64,000 nt of DNA from Paenibacillus_AR mesotrionivorans (GCF_046098205.1 NZ_JBJURJ010000028.1:14941-78940); one strand, 5' to 3'. Shown: positions 16,479 to 24,499, counted from the first letter of the stretch. Notes: generated by a model from the sequence alone, not told the origin. Numbers and translations: made by a program.

Positions 16479-18032
16479 CTACAGTTGCTCCTTCTGGAAT
16501 GCGGCAATTTCGTCAAATTCCCGGCTCAACTGATGATACACTTTTTGGTAAAGGGGTGTCAAACGCTTATAGACGTCGTGGTTCTCCTGATGCTTTACAT
16601 GCCGCGTTCCCGCTTTGACCCAATTGTGGATGCCGGAGAAATCCTTGACCTCGCCCATGGCGAACAGCCCCAATTGTGCTGCTCCCAGTCCGGATGCCTC
16701 GATGGCGTCCGGAACGGACAGGGTGGTGCCCATGACATCCGCCAGCATCTGGCGCCAGAATTCGGAACGGGCAAAACCGCCCGACGCCCGGATTTCCTCC
16801 GGTTCGCCCACCAGACCGGTTAATGCCTCGGCCACGGAGTGGATGCGGTACATCACTCCTTCAAGCACTGCGCGGATCATATGGCTTTTGGTGTGAGCCA
16901 AAGAGAGGCCGAAGTATACGCCTCTGGCATTGGCATTCCAGTACGGCGCCCGTTCCCCTGCCAGCAGGGGCAGGAAGATCAGACCGCCGGAACCGGCAGG
17001 CACCGACGCGGCCAATTGGGTGAGGTAATCGTAGGGGTCCATGCCCCGGCGTCTCCCCTCTTCGGCCTCCAAGGTTGCCAGGGTGTCCCGCACCCAGCGG
17101 AACATAATGCCGCCGTTATTGATGGCGCCGCCCACCACCCAGAAGTCCTCCTTCAGGGCGTAGCAGAACAGCCGTCCCTCCGGATCGGTCAAGGGCTTGC
17201 GGGTCACCGCCCGCACAGCGCCGCTGGTGCCGATGGAGACGGCCCAGACCCCATGCTCGAAGGCACCGGAGCCCAGGTTGGCCAATACGCCGTCAGATGC
17301 ACCCACCACACCCGGTGTGGAGGGGTTGATGCCCATGCGGCGGGCGATGCCCGCTTCAATCCCTTCCATCACATGGACGGTAGAGACGGGGGTGGACAGA
17401 CGGTCCGGCGTAATGCCGGCCAGAACCAGCGCTTCCTTATCCCACTCCAGATGGTTCAGGTTAAACAGCCCCGTGGCGCTGGCGATGGAATAATCCACCA
17501 CATACTGCCCGAACCAGCGGTGCATGACATATTCCTTGATGCCGATGAACTTGTAGGCATTCCGGTGGATGTCCGGCATGCTGTCCTTCATCCATACCAG
17601 CTTCACGAAAGGAGACATGGGATGAATAGGAGTACCGGTGCGCATATAGATGGAGCGGCCTTTATGCTCCTTCTTAATGATGTCCGCCGTTTGCACAGCC
17701 CGGTTATCCGCCCAGGTAATCAGGTTGGTTAACGGTTTACCTTGCTCATCTACGGCGATGAGTCCGTGCATGGCGGAGCTGAAGGAGATACACAACAGCT
17801 TATCCGCCGGAATATCCGCTTTGGTCATCACTGCCGCCACCGCTCCGGTTACGGCCTCACAGATTTCGTCCGGGTCCTGCTCCGCCACATCCGCCCGGGG
17901 GGTGAACATGGGGTATTCCACGGAATGGCCGGCCATCACGTGGCCGTCCGTTCCGCGAATCACCAGCGTCTTGGCGCTGGTGGTGCCGATATCTACTGCC
18001 AGAATATAAGGCTTCGCTGCCAGTTGACTCAT
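16479..18032 (-). CDS. gntK: FGGY-family gluconokinase
   Basis: The 517-residue sugar kinase has the FGGY N-terminal signature 'LAVDIGTTSAKTLVI' (about 11-25), 'ISFSSAMHGLIAVDEQGKPL', 'TWADNRA' and the C-terminal 'GGFARSEFWRQMLADVMGT'. The 'SSAMHG' and 'TWADNRA' motifs are those of B. subtilis-type gluconate kinase rather than glycerol kinase; xylulokinase is a less likely alternative. It would phosphorylate D-gluconate to 6-phosphogluconate, the substrate of Gnd two genes downstream. The ATG at 18032 follows the larA-like stop codon after a single base (TAACATG), so translation is probably coupled. The symbol is by function; the E. coli gntK product is unrelated in fold. Confidence 0.85.
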   Translation of the reverse strand: MSQLAAKPYILAVDIGTTSAKTLVIRGTDGHVMAGHSVEYPMFTPRADVAEQDPDEICEAVTGAVAAVMTKADIPADKLLCISFSSAMHGLIAVDEQGKPLTNLITWADNRAVQTADIIKKEHKGRSIYMRTGTPIHPMSPFVKLVWMKDSMPDIHRNAYKFIGIKEYVMHRWFGQYVVDYSIASATGLFNLNHLEWDKEALVLAGITPDRLSTPVSTVHVMEGIEAGIARRMGINPSTPGVVGASDGVLANLGSGAFEHGVWAVSIGTSGAVRAVTRKPLTDPEGRLFCYALKEDFWVVGGAINNGGIMFRWVRDTLATLEAEEGRRRGMDPYDYLTQLAASVPAGSGGLIFLPLLAGERAPYWNANARGVYFGLSLAHTKSHMIRAVLEGVMYRIHSVAEALTGLVGEPEEIRASGGFARSEFWRQMLADVMGTTLSVPDAIEASGLGAAQLGLFAMGEVKDFSGIHNWVKAGTRHVKHQENHDVYKRLTPLYQKVYHQLSREFDEIAAFQKEQL

Positions 18033-18033
18033 G

Positions 18034-19302
18034 TTAGAAAAGATCCCCTTCCTCGTTGAATGCCAGCTCATAGGGCTCTGACAGAATTTCTATATCCGGA
18101 TGGCCCTTGGCCTCTTCCAGAAGGGTTTCGGAGATTTCGATTTCACCCAGGTGCAGGGTATCCCGGATACGGACCAGCCGGCAGGTGGTGTAGTCCAGAA
18201 TGTTGCAGGTTTTCACCGCCGCCTGAATGGTCAGCTTCTGGTTGGCCAAGGTGGTGGCGATTTTGGTAGGTGCGCACACGGTAGAGGTCAGGCCGTTGGC
18301 ATAGGTAGCCGGACGGTCCATTTTGTCTACAAGGCGCTGGGTGGTGAAATCCGCTGTGCCCACACCGTTGGCATTACCCTTGGTTTCCGGCGTCAGGTCC
18401 ATCACCACCATCTTGGTCACATCCGGACCGCCATGGGCGTACGGAGTGGGATAACGGCCGGTGATATTGGGGTCCATACCGTCGCCGCTGATGTTTTTGC
18501 CGATGTAGTCGATCACCAGCACATCCAGCTGATCGAAGAGAATCCGCGGCAGGCGGGACTTGGCTTCCTTCAGAAGCTCCTCCTCGCGGCTTTCAATATC
18601 AGCTGCGGCTAGAGCCTCGACTCCGCAGGTTTCATCATAGGCATTCTCAATCAGCGCGATGCCGAATACAATGGGCAGCTTGCTCAGCATAATGTTGGCC
18701 ATAGCCGGCACATTCTCTGCCATGTACTTAAAGCCCAACTGATGACAGGCTTCGGCGCCTTTTTGTTTGCCCAGGCCGATGGAGATCATCTTCATGATCC
18801 CGCTTTCGATCCGGCCGCGGAAGGCGGTGTGGGGTTTAACCCGGTTGATCACCACAATAGCGTCGGCTTCGTTGGCGTATTTGTCCACATAAACCGGCAG
18901 ACCGTTGGGCAGTTCGTCCAGCTTCACCACTTCCATAGTGGAACGGATGGACACCCCCATTGTGTCCTCATCGATGCCCAGGTGATGCAGCACTTCCTTC
19001 TGGCCTTCGGCTGTAGCCCCGCCGTGGCTGCCCATACAAGGTACGATGAAGGGCTCTGCGCCGATGGCCTTGATGGCATCCACTGTGGCGCGGGTGATGG
19101 CCGCAATGTTGGCGATGCCCCGGCTGCCTACGGCAACCGCTACCTGCTGGCCAGGTTTGATAGCATCCAGCGTTCCGGGTTTTTTCAGTTCTTCCTGGAG
19201 GGTGGCAACCGGATCGGCAAGCTTCGTGTTATCAAAACGCTGGCGGATGCGCACGACCCGTGGTACCGGAATATCGCGCAGCAGTGTATCCAAGATGCTC
19301 AT
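18034..19302 (-). CDS. LarA-family nickel-dependent racemase/epimerase (DUF2088), possible gluconate 2-epimerase
   Basis: The 422-residue protein belongs to the LarA (lactate racemase) superfamily. Visible features are 'MGSHGGATAEGQ' (His93), 'VINRVKPHTAFRGRIESGIM' (His158) followed by 'KMISIGLGKQKGA' with Lys171, which is placed like the lysine that holds the nickel-pincer nucleotide cofactor. Reported LarA homologues include gluconate 2-epimerases. In this operon, interconversion of D-mannonate and D-gluconate would connect the SDR product to the gluconokinase. The cofactor genes larB, larC and larE are not in the window and must be elsewhere if this is right. The start ATG at 19302 has CGGAGG 8 bases upstream. 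Confidence 0.8.
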   Translation of the reverse strand: MSILDTLLRDIPVPRVVRIRQRFDNTKLADPVATLQEELKKPGTLDAIKPGQQVAVAVGSRGIANIAAITRATVDAIKAIGAEPFIVPCMGSHGGATAEGQKEVLHHLGIDEDTMGVSIRSTMEVVKLDELPNGLPVYVDKYANEADAIVVINRVKPHTAFRGRIESGIMKMISIGLGKQKGAEACHQLGFKYMAENVPAMANIMLSKLPIVFGIALIENAYDETCGVEALAAADIESREEELLKEAKSRLPRILFDQLDVLVIDYIGKNISGDGMDPNITGRYPTPYAHGGPDVTKMVVMDLTPETKGNANGVGTADFTTQRLVDKMDRPATYANGLTSTVCAPTKIATTLANQKLTIQAAVKTCNILDYTTCRLVRIRDTLHLGEIEISETLLEEAKGHPDIEILSEPYELAFNEEGDLF

Positions 19303-19337
19303 GACTATAACCTCCGTATATTGAAATGGTTAGGTTC

Positions 19338-20825
19338 TTATTTATTCAACAGACGCAGATGCTTCCCGATATGGGAGGCCAAAGCGGCGTCATACTGCTC
19401 CTCTTGCTCGGACAGTGTACGGAAAAACTCTGTTTTGAAGAGAGGCTCGCCCGCTTCGTTCTTCGCTTGCAGCAGCAGCCCGTAAGTAATATGAAGCAGC
19501 TGTCTGGCATTGTTGTCGTCCATGTAAGTATGAAGGGCGCTGTCCTCGGTTTGCTCCAACGGCTTTATGGCGGTAATATCCGTGGTCACATGATAGTATG
19601 CCTTGGCTTCCAGGAAATGCTCCAATGCATAGGCGTGCATCCTCCGGTAGAGCTGCGGGTTGAACTTGGCCACGATACGCACAGCCTCCAGCCAGTTGGT
19701 GCCGGCGGTTTTCACATGGAAACGGCCGGTGGTATGTTTGGCAACCAGCGGGAATACAGAGAACTTGTCGCTGCCCGAGTGGATGGAGAGCTTGTAGCCG
19801 AACTGGTCGGCAATAGCCGCGTGAACCTCAAGTTCCTTCTCGAACTGCTCCAGATCGCCGATGTAATCGATGCCCTTCTGGAATTCACCGCAGAAGCGGG
19901 GCGCCATGCTGTGAATGGAAATTTCCCGGTCATACAGCTCCTTGGCCACCAGATAGTGGGAAGCAGGATCCGTCGGGGTTTCCGTTTCGTCGATGGAAAT
20001 TTCGAAGTCCACCACACGTCCGGCATTGACAATATAGGTTACGTAAATATAGACCATAAATTCAATGGCTTCGCCATAAATCAGAACATTCTTCATCAGG
20101 CTCTTCTTATCGAAGGTCAGACGGTGCTCCTTTGCTTCGAATTCCAGGTCCAGATATTTCTTCTCATAGTAGCTGCGGCGTTCCTCCGGTACAGTCAGAT
20201 ACTTGGCTTCCAGCTCTGCGTCGGACAAACCTTCGATGGTGTTGTCGATCTTCTCGGAGCAGTCCAGGGTCAGCATGGTAAAGCCCATGTCCAGGGACAT
20301 CTTGATGTCAGCCTCTACCTTCAGATGGTCGCCGTCGGCGCCGAAGCCGTCCTTATAGCCCTCTTGGAATGCGGCGAAGCATGCGGCGTCCACAACCTGG
20401 TTGTAGTCGCGGCCGGTCAGGCTGAGCTCGCGGATGCTTTGCTGGGCCAGAATCGGGCGGATATCCCGTCCGCGGACGGTTTGGATATGACCCGGGGAAG
20501 CCAGTCCCAGCCGGTCGCCCAAGCCGATGGTGGAGATTCCTGTGCCGAAGGCCCGCGGTACGGTGTACAGGAGGTATTTATTCAGCACCAGCCGGTTCTC
20601 ATGGGTCAGGGGACAGATTTTGCCGCCGTCCTCTTCCCGGCCGGTCAATTCATCGTAGAAGGACCCGCTGCCTGCGGCCAGGATGAACTTTTCATCACCG
20701 TGTTTGACCATGAGCAGGGTAGCGCCGTCTTGAACCGTATAAGAACCCGGATAAATTTTTACGCCCCAATCTCCAGTTGTCTCGCCTTTTTTCAAACCTT
20801 CCATTGCTTTAGCATAGACACCCAC
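19338..20825 (-). CDS. uxaE: Tagaturonate epimerase family protein (UxaE)
   Basis: The 495-residue protein matches the UxaE family, first assigned in Thermotoga as a metal-dependent tagaturonate-fructuronate 3-epimerase. Recognisable segments are 'PGSYTVQDGATLLMVKHGDE' near the start, 'SGSFYDELTGREEDGG', 'GFGADGDHLKVEADI', 'GFTMLTLDCSEKID', 'SIHSMAPRFCGEFQKGIDYI', 'LSIHSGSDKFSVFP' and 'VKTAGTNWLEAVR'. The GTG at 20825 is chosen because GGAGG lies 9 bases upstream; 19 more codons are open but unsupported. It lies in an operon with a LacI regulator upstream and the larA-like gene 35 bases downstream. It would feed fructuronate to the SDR enzyme. Confidence 0.88.
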   Translation of the reverse strand: MGVYAKAMEGLKKGETTGDWGVKIYPGSYTVQDGATLLMVKHGDEKFILAAGSGSFYDELTGREEDGGKICPLTHENRLVLNKYLLYTVPRAFGTGISTIGLGDRLGLASPGHIQTVRGRDIRPILAQQSIRELSLTGRDYNQVVDAACFAAFQEGYKDGFGADGDHLKVEADIKMSLDMGFTMLTLDCSEKIDNTIEGLSDAELEAKYLTVPEERRSYYEKKYLDLEFEAKEHRLTFDKKSLMKNVLIYGEAIEFMVYIYVTYIVNAGRVVDFEISIDETETPTDPASHYLVAKELYDREISIHSMAPRFCGEFQKGIDYIGDLEQFEKELEVHAAIADQFGYKLSIHSGSDKFSVFPLVAKHTTGRFHVKTAGTNWLEAVRIVAKFNPQLYRRMHAYALEHFLEAKAYYHVTTDITAIKPLEQTEDSALHTYMDDNNARQLLHITYGLLLQAKNEAGEPLFKTEFFRTLSEQEEQYDAALASHIGKHLRLLNK

Positions 20826-20850
20826 AGTCAATCGCCTCCATAATTTGGTT

Positions 20851-20864
20851 AGTTTTCGCTTACA
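20851..20864 (-). promoter_or_regulatory. cre-like or LacI-type operator before uxaE
   Basis: On the minus strand TGTAAGCGAAAACT matches the catabolite-responsive element consensus TGWAANCGNTNWCA at 12 of 14 positions. It lies 26-39 bases upstream of the uxaE start, in the gap after lacI. CcpA control or control by the local LacI protein are both possible. Confidence 0.45.
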
Positions 20865-20998
20865 TAGGGTTTGGTTTGGCAAAAAACACCGGCCCTATAC
20901 CCACCAGCCTTCTTCTGCGTCAGGCGTCAAAAGCGGTTAGGAGTATCGAATTGGCTGAGCCGTTGTATTTTCCCTTGCCAGGTTCCCTGATTTATGAG

Positions 20999-22006
20999 CT
21001 AAGCCTTTGCAGGCTCTGCTACCGATTCACGCACCACCAGCTCCGTACGCAGATAGATGGTATCCGGAGCCAGGGTTTTCTGCTCGATGCTCGTGAGGAG
21101 CACCAGTGCCCCTTGTCTGCTGATCTCTTCGATGGGCCGCTTAACGGTGGTCAACGCGGGAGACAGGTAAGCAGAGAACATGCTATCGTCGAAACCTGCC
21201 ACGGATACATCCCCGGGGACCTGCAGCCCCGCATCATGCACCGCTTTCACAGCACCTACCGCCATATCGTCGTTCATGCAAAAAACGGCGGTTGGCCGTT
21301 CCGGCAGTTCGAGCAGCTGGAGCATAGCCGTATACCCGCTTTTCAAGTCATAGCTTGCCCCAACCTGATAGGATTCCTTCAATTCAATTCCGGCATCCTG
21401 CAGTGCGCGGACAAAGCCGTCTCTCCGCTCCACAGTAGAATGGAAGTTTTGCTTACCGGAGATAATCGCAATGCGGCGATGCCCTTTTTTGATCATATGA
21501 TTCACGACCCTATAGGAGCCGTGGGAATCGTCGGATAGAATATTGATGGCCTTCAATCCCTCCACCTTGCGGTTCAGCACGATATGGGGAATTCCCGCTT
21601 CGGACAAGTGATGCAGGAAAGGGTCATCCTTGGCGCTTTGACTCATGACAATCACGCCGTCGAAGCTTTTGCGGTGAATGCTGCGGTAATGCTCGTAGTC
21701 GTCGATCCCCCGCACCACCAGATTGTATGCATCCTTCACTACACTGTTAATACCCCGAACCGTCTCATAGAAAAACCCGGCCGATGTGCCGGTATTCAGT
21801 GTGGAGAAGAATAAACCGATATTATAGGAACGGTCCATTACCAGGCTCTTGGCGCTGAAATTGGGGGTATAACCCATTTCCTGTGCCAGCAGCTTGATCT
21901 TCTCCTTAGTTTCGGAGTTAATCAGGGGACTATCGTTCAACGCCCGCGATACGGTGGTGTGGGAGACCTGCGCCAACCGGGCGATATCCTTGATTGTAAC
22001 GTTCAT
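20999..22006 (-). CDS. LacI-family transcriptional regulator of the sugar-acid operon
   Basis: The 335-residue protein has an N-terminal LacI helix-turn-helix 'VTIKDIARLAQVSHTTVSRA' (about 3-22), the hinge 'MGYTPNFSAKSLV', and a periplasmic-binding-type effector domain ('RDGFVRALQDAGIEL', 'FCMNDDMAVGAVKAVHDAGL', 'VPGDVSVAGFDDS'). The ATG at 22006 has GAGGTG 7 bases upstream. It sits first in the operon, 173 bases before uxaE, so it most likely represses this operon until a hexuronate or aldonate inducer binds. A candidate operator lies just upstream of its own start. Confidence 0.9.
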   Translation of the reverse strand: MNVTIKDIARLAQVSHTTVSRALNDSPLINSETKEKIKLLAQEMGYTPNFSAKSLVMDRSYNIGLFFSTLNTGTSAGFFYETVRGINSVVKDAYNLVVRGIDDYEHYRSIHRKSFDGVIVMSQSAKDDPFLHHLSEAGIPHIVLNRKVEGLKAINILSDDSHGSYRVVNHMIKKGHRRIAIISGKQNFHSTVERRDGFVRALQDAGIELKESYQVGASYDLKSGYTAMLQLLELPERPTAVFCMNDDMAVGAVKAVHDAGLQVPGDVSVAGFDDSMFSAYLSPALTTVKRPIEEISRQGALVLLTSIEQKTLAPDTIYLRTELVVRESVAEPAKA

Positions 22007-22039
22007 CGCGTTCACCTCGATACTCATGATACCACATCA

Positions 22040-22054
22040 TGCACACGTTAACAA
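22040..22054 (-). promoter_or_regulatory. Candidate LacI-type operator upstream of lacI
   Basis: Minus-strand TTGTTAACGTGTGCA carries the half-site TTGTTAACG typical of LacI/GalR operators, centred on CG. It lies 34-48 bases upstream of the ATG at 22006 and suggests autoregulation of the regulator and operon. Confidence 0.45.
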
Positions 22055-22061
22055 TCCAAAA

Positions 22062-22098
22062 AATTGAAAGAGCCCGACTTATTGTCCGGACTCTTTTC
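22062..22098 (-). terminator. Probable terminator after the gene ending at 22123
   Basis: On the minus strand AAAGAGTCCGGAC pairs imperfectly with GTCGGGCTCTTT around a short loop and is followed by a T-rich stretch (AATTTTTT). It separates the unknown gene at 22123-22719 from lacI. Confidence 0.65.
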
Positions 22099-22122
22099 AC
22101 CTTTTTAAATTTCGGCTAACCT

Positions 22123-22719
22123 TCAGCATTCCAGCATGATCAACTCCCGTCTCATCTCTTCCAGCCTGCTCTTGGATTTCTCCACAGCTTCCGTGTCCCC
22201 CAGCATCATGGCTTCATACAGAGTGGATAGCTCATAGTCCATCTCCAGCTTCAGCACCGGTGCCCGTTCCTCCGCCCGTCTGGACTTAAACGCCTGAATG
22301 ATCTGCTCCGTGGTAATCATTGGTTCCCGTTGGAATAACACCTTATGCTCCACCCCCGAAATCTCCACAGACCGGATGATTTCCCCGAACATAATGTTTT
22401 CGATCAGGATCTGCCGGTCCCGGAAGCGTTTGACTATAGCATGGCCGCGGGTATCCCCGATCATTTTCTCCATGAGTTCCGCCAGCTTTTCGTCCTTTAT
22501 GGAATAGTTACCCACAATTTTGTATTTATCACCGACCCGCTGAAATTTCAGCTTCACCAGCTTGCGCCCCGAACGGATGGAAATGATGAAATGCTGGTCG
22601 CTCTCGTTCCAGTACAGCGAAAACCCCTCCTGGATCAACGCCTTAATGAAAAAACGGATTTGCCGTCGATCAAATCTCAGCTCCAGGTTGCAATATTCCA
22701 CCTCATGACTCTTATTCAC
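22123..22719 (-). CDS. Unknown conserved-looking soluble protein
   Basis: The 198-residue protein is not recognised. It starts at a GTG at 22719 with GGAGG 7 bases upstream; 13 further open codons lack a site. The N-terminal 90 residues alternate strands and helices ('CNLELRFDRRQIRFFIKALI', 'HFIISIRSGRKLVKLKFQRV', 'YKIVGNYSIKDEKLAELMEK'), and the C-terminus is helical and charged ('KSKSRLEEMRRELIMLE'). There is no signal peptide or membrane segment. Similar proteins appear in Paenibacillus with misleading names. It is transcribed alone, between a terminator and the large gap at 22720-23132. Confidence 0.65.
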   Translation of the reverse strand: MNKSHEVEYCNLELRFDRRQIRFFIKALIQEGFSLYWNESDQHFIISIRSGRKLVKLKFQRVGDKYKIVGNYSIKDEKLAELMEKMIGDTRGHAIVKRFRDRQILIENIMFGEIIRSVEISGVEHKVLFQREPMITTEQIIQAFKSRRAEERAPVLKLEMDYELSTLYEAMMLGDTEAVEKSKSRLEEMRRELIMLEC

Positions 22720-23132
22720 GGCAATCCCTCCTTGATGGTGGTCCTCCCCAAGTTTCATTGATCCGTTTCCGGCTTAAAAAACAAGTAGACTTAGATTTGG
22801 AAATGATTAGAATGATTACTTTTACTGAATGTTCTGAAAATTAATGCTTTCCTCCATCTTATTATGAAATGTATGTTTTAGCAACTTGGTTTATTGACTA
22901 TTTATTTGCCGGACAACGAAAAATGTAAGCGAATACAATTTTCCTCTTAAGAAAAAATTAGGAATTGCCGGTGCAACGCTGCCTTGTCTTCCTGCGTATA
23001 TGTTGTAATCCTGCGGTAATCTGATTTGTAATCAATTTAACATGATGGATTAACCTAATCTTAAGGTTGGGCGGATATAATTGACGGGTATACGGAGATA
23101 CTATGGCCTAAACGAACAGGAAGGTGATGGAA
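22720..23132. other. Intergenic region with regulatory signals, no gene
   Basis: This 413-base gap separates divergent genes. It contains a cre-like sequence TGTAAGCGAATACA at 22924-22937 (13 of 14 consensus positions), a WalR-box-like triple repeat at 23004-23032, a short inverted repeat AACCT/AGGTT around 23053, and a TATAAT at 23076-23081. No open reading frame is supported. Confidence 0.6.
23004..23032 (+). promoter_or_regulatory. WalR-box-like repeats upstream of the exported repeat protein
   Basis: TGTAAT-N5-GGTAAT-N6-TGTAAT is seen at 23004, 23015 and 23027. The WalR (YycF) consensus is TGTWAH-N5-TGTWAH; the first pair deviates at one base. A TATAAT at 23076-23081 lies about 45 bases downstream with no good -35 box, as expected for an activator-dependent promoter. 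Confidence 0.5.
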
Positions 23133-23897
23133 TTGGATACCCTCTATGCCAGAAAAACGTTAACAAGCGCGGTGGCTTTATCCCTGGTGCTGTCCGGATG
23201 TCTGCTGGTGGGGAGCGGGAGCGCAAGCGCCTCCGCAGCCGGTTCCTTCAGTCTGAGCGCCAAGGGCCAGCAAGTACAGCGTTATGCCAGCCTGAAGGAT
23301 CTCCAGAACCGCTGGCGCAAGCAGGCTGTGGAGCTGCATAAAGCGGGACCCCACTTCTACGAGGAAACGGCCCAGATTCTCGGCATCGAGAAAGCGGCCT
23401 TGACCGACCAGCTGAAGTCCGGGAAGAGCATTGTGGACATTGCTAAGGAACAAGGGCTTAGCGAAACAGCCCTCTTGGAAAAGATTATGGCCGGCCGTTC
23501 GGCGAAGCTGGAGGAGGCCGTGCAAAGCGGCAAGCTGACCCGCGAGCGTGCGGATACCATCAAGACCAAAATGCAAAGCCATCTGGCCCAGCAGCTGAAG
23601 CATAAGGGCCTCTTCGAAGAAGAGCCCGGGCATCCCCACCATAAGCGGGGAGACATGATTCCCCATCTGGGGCCGGAGAAGCTGTCCGGGATGCTGGGGA
23701 TGAGCAAGGATGAGCTGGTGGCCCAGCTCAAAACCGGGAAATCCCTGGCGGAGATCGCCGCCGAGAAGGGCATCTCCAAGGATGAGCTCATCGCCAAAAT
23801 CAAGGATGAGCTTACCCCGGCGCTGGAGAAGGCCATCGAGCGCAAGGCGCCGCTGGAGAAGGAGCATAAGGAAAAGGGCAAGGACAAAAGCAAATAA
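23133..23897 (+). CDS. Exported protein with two ~36-residue helical repeats
   Basis: The protein has a typical export signal: basic 'YARK', a hydrophobic 'TSAVALSLVLSGCLLVG' core, then Ala/Ser-rich sequence. 'LSGC' fits a lipobox, so it may be a lipoprotein; cleavage after 'ASA' is the alternative. Two similar segments follow, near residues 80-115 ('KSGKSIVDIAKEQGLSETAL') and 190-225 ('KTGKSLAEIAAEKGISKDEL'). The C-terminus is Lys/Glu-rich. The TTG at 23133 has AGGAAGG at 8 bases; an ATG at 23127 is only 2 bases from it. The possible WalR box upstream suggests a cell-envelope role. No enzyme motif is visible. Confidence 0.75.
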   Translation: MDTLYARKTLTSAVALSLVLSGCLLVGSGSASASAAGSFSLSAKGQQVQRYASLKDLQNRWRKQAVELHKAGPHFYEETAQILGIEKAALTDQLKSGKSIVDIAKEQGLSETALLEKIMAGRSAKLEEAVQSGKLTRERADTIKTKMQSHLAQQLKHKGLFEEEPGHPHHKRGDMIPHLGPEKLSGMLGMSKDELVAQLKTGKSLAEIAAEKGISKDELIAKIKDELTPALEKAIERKAPLEKEHKEKGKDKSK

Positions 23898-23910
23898 AAC
23901 CGGAGAGTTA

Positions 23911-23953
23911 AACCTCCTTCCCGCTACAGCAGTTGCGGGTAAGGAGGTTTTTT
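23911..23953 (+). terminator. Terminator after the exported repeat protein
   Basis: AACCTCCTT (23911-23919) pairs with AAGGAGGTT (23941-23949) and is followed by TTTTTT. The stop codon is at 23895-23897. Confidence 0.85.
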
Positions 23954-23995
23954 GCTGTCCGCAGGGGGCGGGAAGGCATCCGGGCTGCAGTTTGG

Positions 23996-24424
23996 ATAGC
24001 GGAAGGGAACTTTCCGCTATTAGGGTGAAGCCCACGGCTGAGGGCGAATAGCGGAAGGGTAGGTTCCGCTATGGGCTGTGTAGCCGGCGGTTTGCCCGGT
24101 ATGATGCGGCAATAGCGGAAGTCTGACTTCCCTTATGGGGTGTTTATCAGACCGACGCAGCTCATAGCGGAAGTTTGCCTTCCCTTAATCGGTTGGTTGA
24201 ACCAATTGGAAGTCCAAGAAAGGCGCGCGGGAGTTTAGCGGAAGGGATCTTCCGCTAAGTGTAAGGCGGAGCGGCACGGAATCGATTAGCGGAAGGGGTT
24301 TTCCGTTATGGAGGCACGCAGCTGTAGAAATAGCCCAGCTAACGGACAATAGCGGAAATTTGCTTCCGCTATTGCTGCTTCCTTGGGATCCGCGCCCGGG
24401 ATAACGGAAACCAGCTTCCGTTAT
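23996..24424. repeat. Array of eight ATAGCGGAA-loop-TTCCGCTAT hairpins (two tetramers)
   Basis: Eight 24-26-bp palindromes of the form ATAGCGGAA-N6/7-TTCCGCTAT have centres near 24008, 24060, 24124, 24176, 24246, 24297, 24360 and 24412. Successive spacings are about 52, 64, 52, 70, 51, 63 and 52 bases, so the array is two tetramers of 52/64/52 layout. The loops vary and the arms are conserved, with G-T-preserving changes (TTCCGTTAT, TTCCCTTAT). It fills the noncoding gap between the exported protein and ftsY. Similar tetramers lie at 43098-43280 and 46151-46330. Confidence 0.9.
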
Positions 24425-24499
24425 CCGAACTTGTTTCGCAGCGCCAACTCCCGCATAACTAGAAAAGAGGCGGCCCACAATTGCAGGCCCCCCCATATC

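Noticed and set aside
16479..18032. Xylulokinase
   Set aside because: The FGGY fold is shared, but the 'SSAMHG' and 'TWADNRA' motifs and the neighbouring gnd, uxaE and larA-like genes fit gluconokinase better.
23996..24424. CRISPR array
   Set aside because: The units are short palindromes with variable loops and changed arms, spacing alternates, and there are no cas genes in the window.
24185..24496. Minus-strand frame of 103 codons across the hairpin array
   Set aside because: It runs through several palindromic units, has no convincing start signal and resembles no protein.
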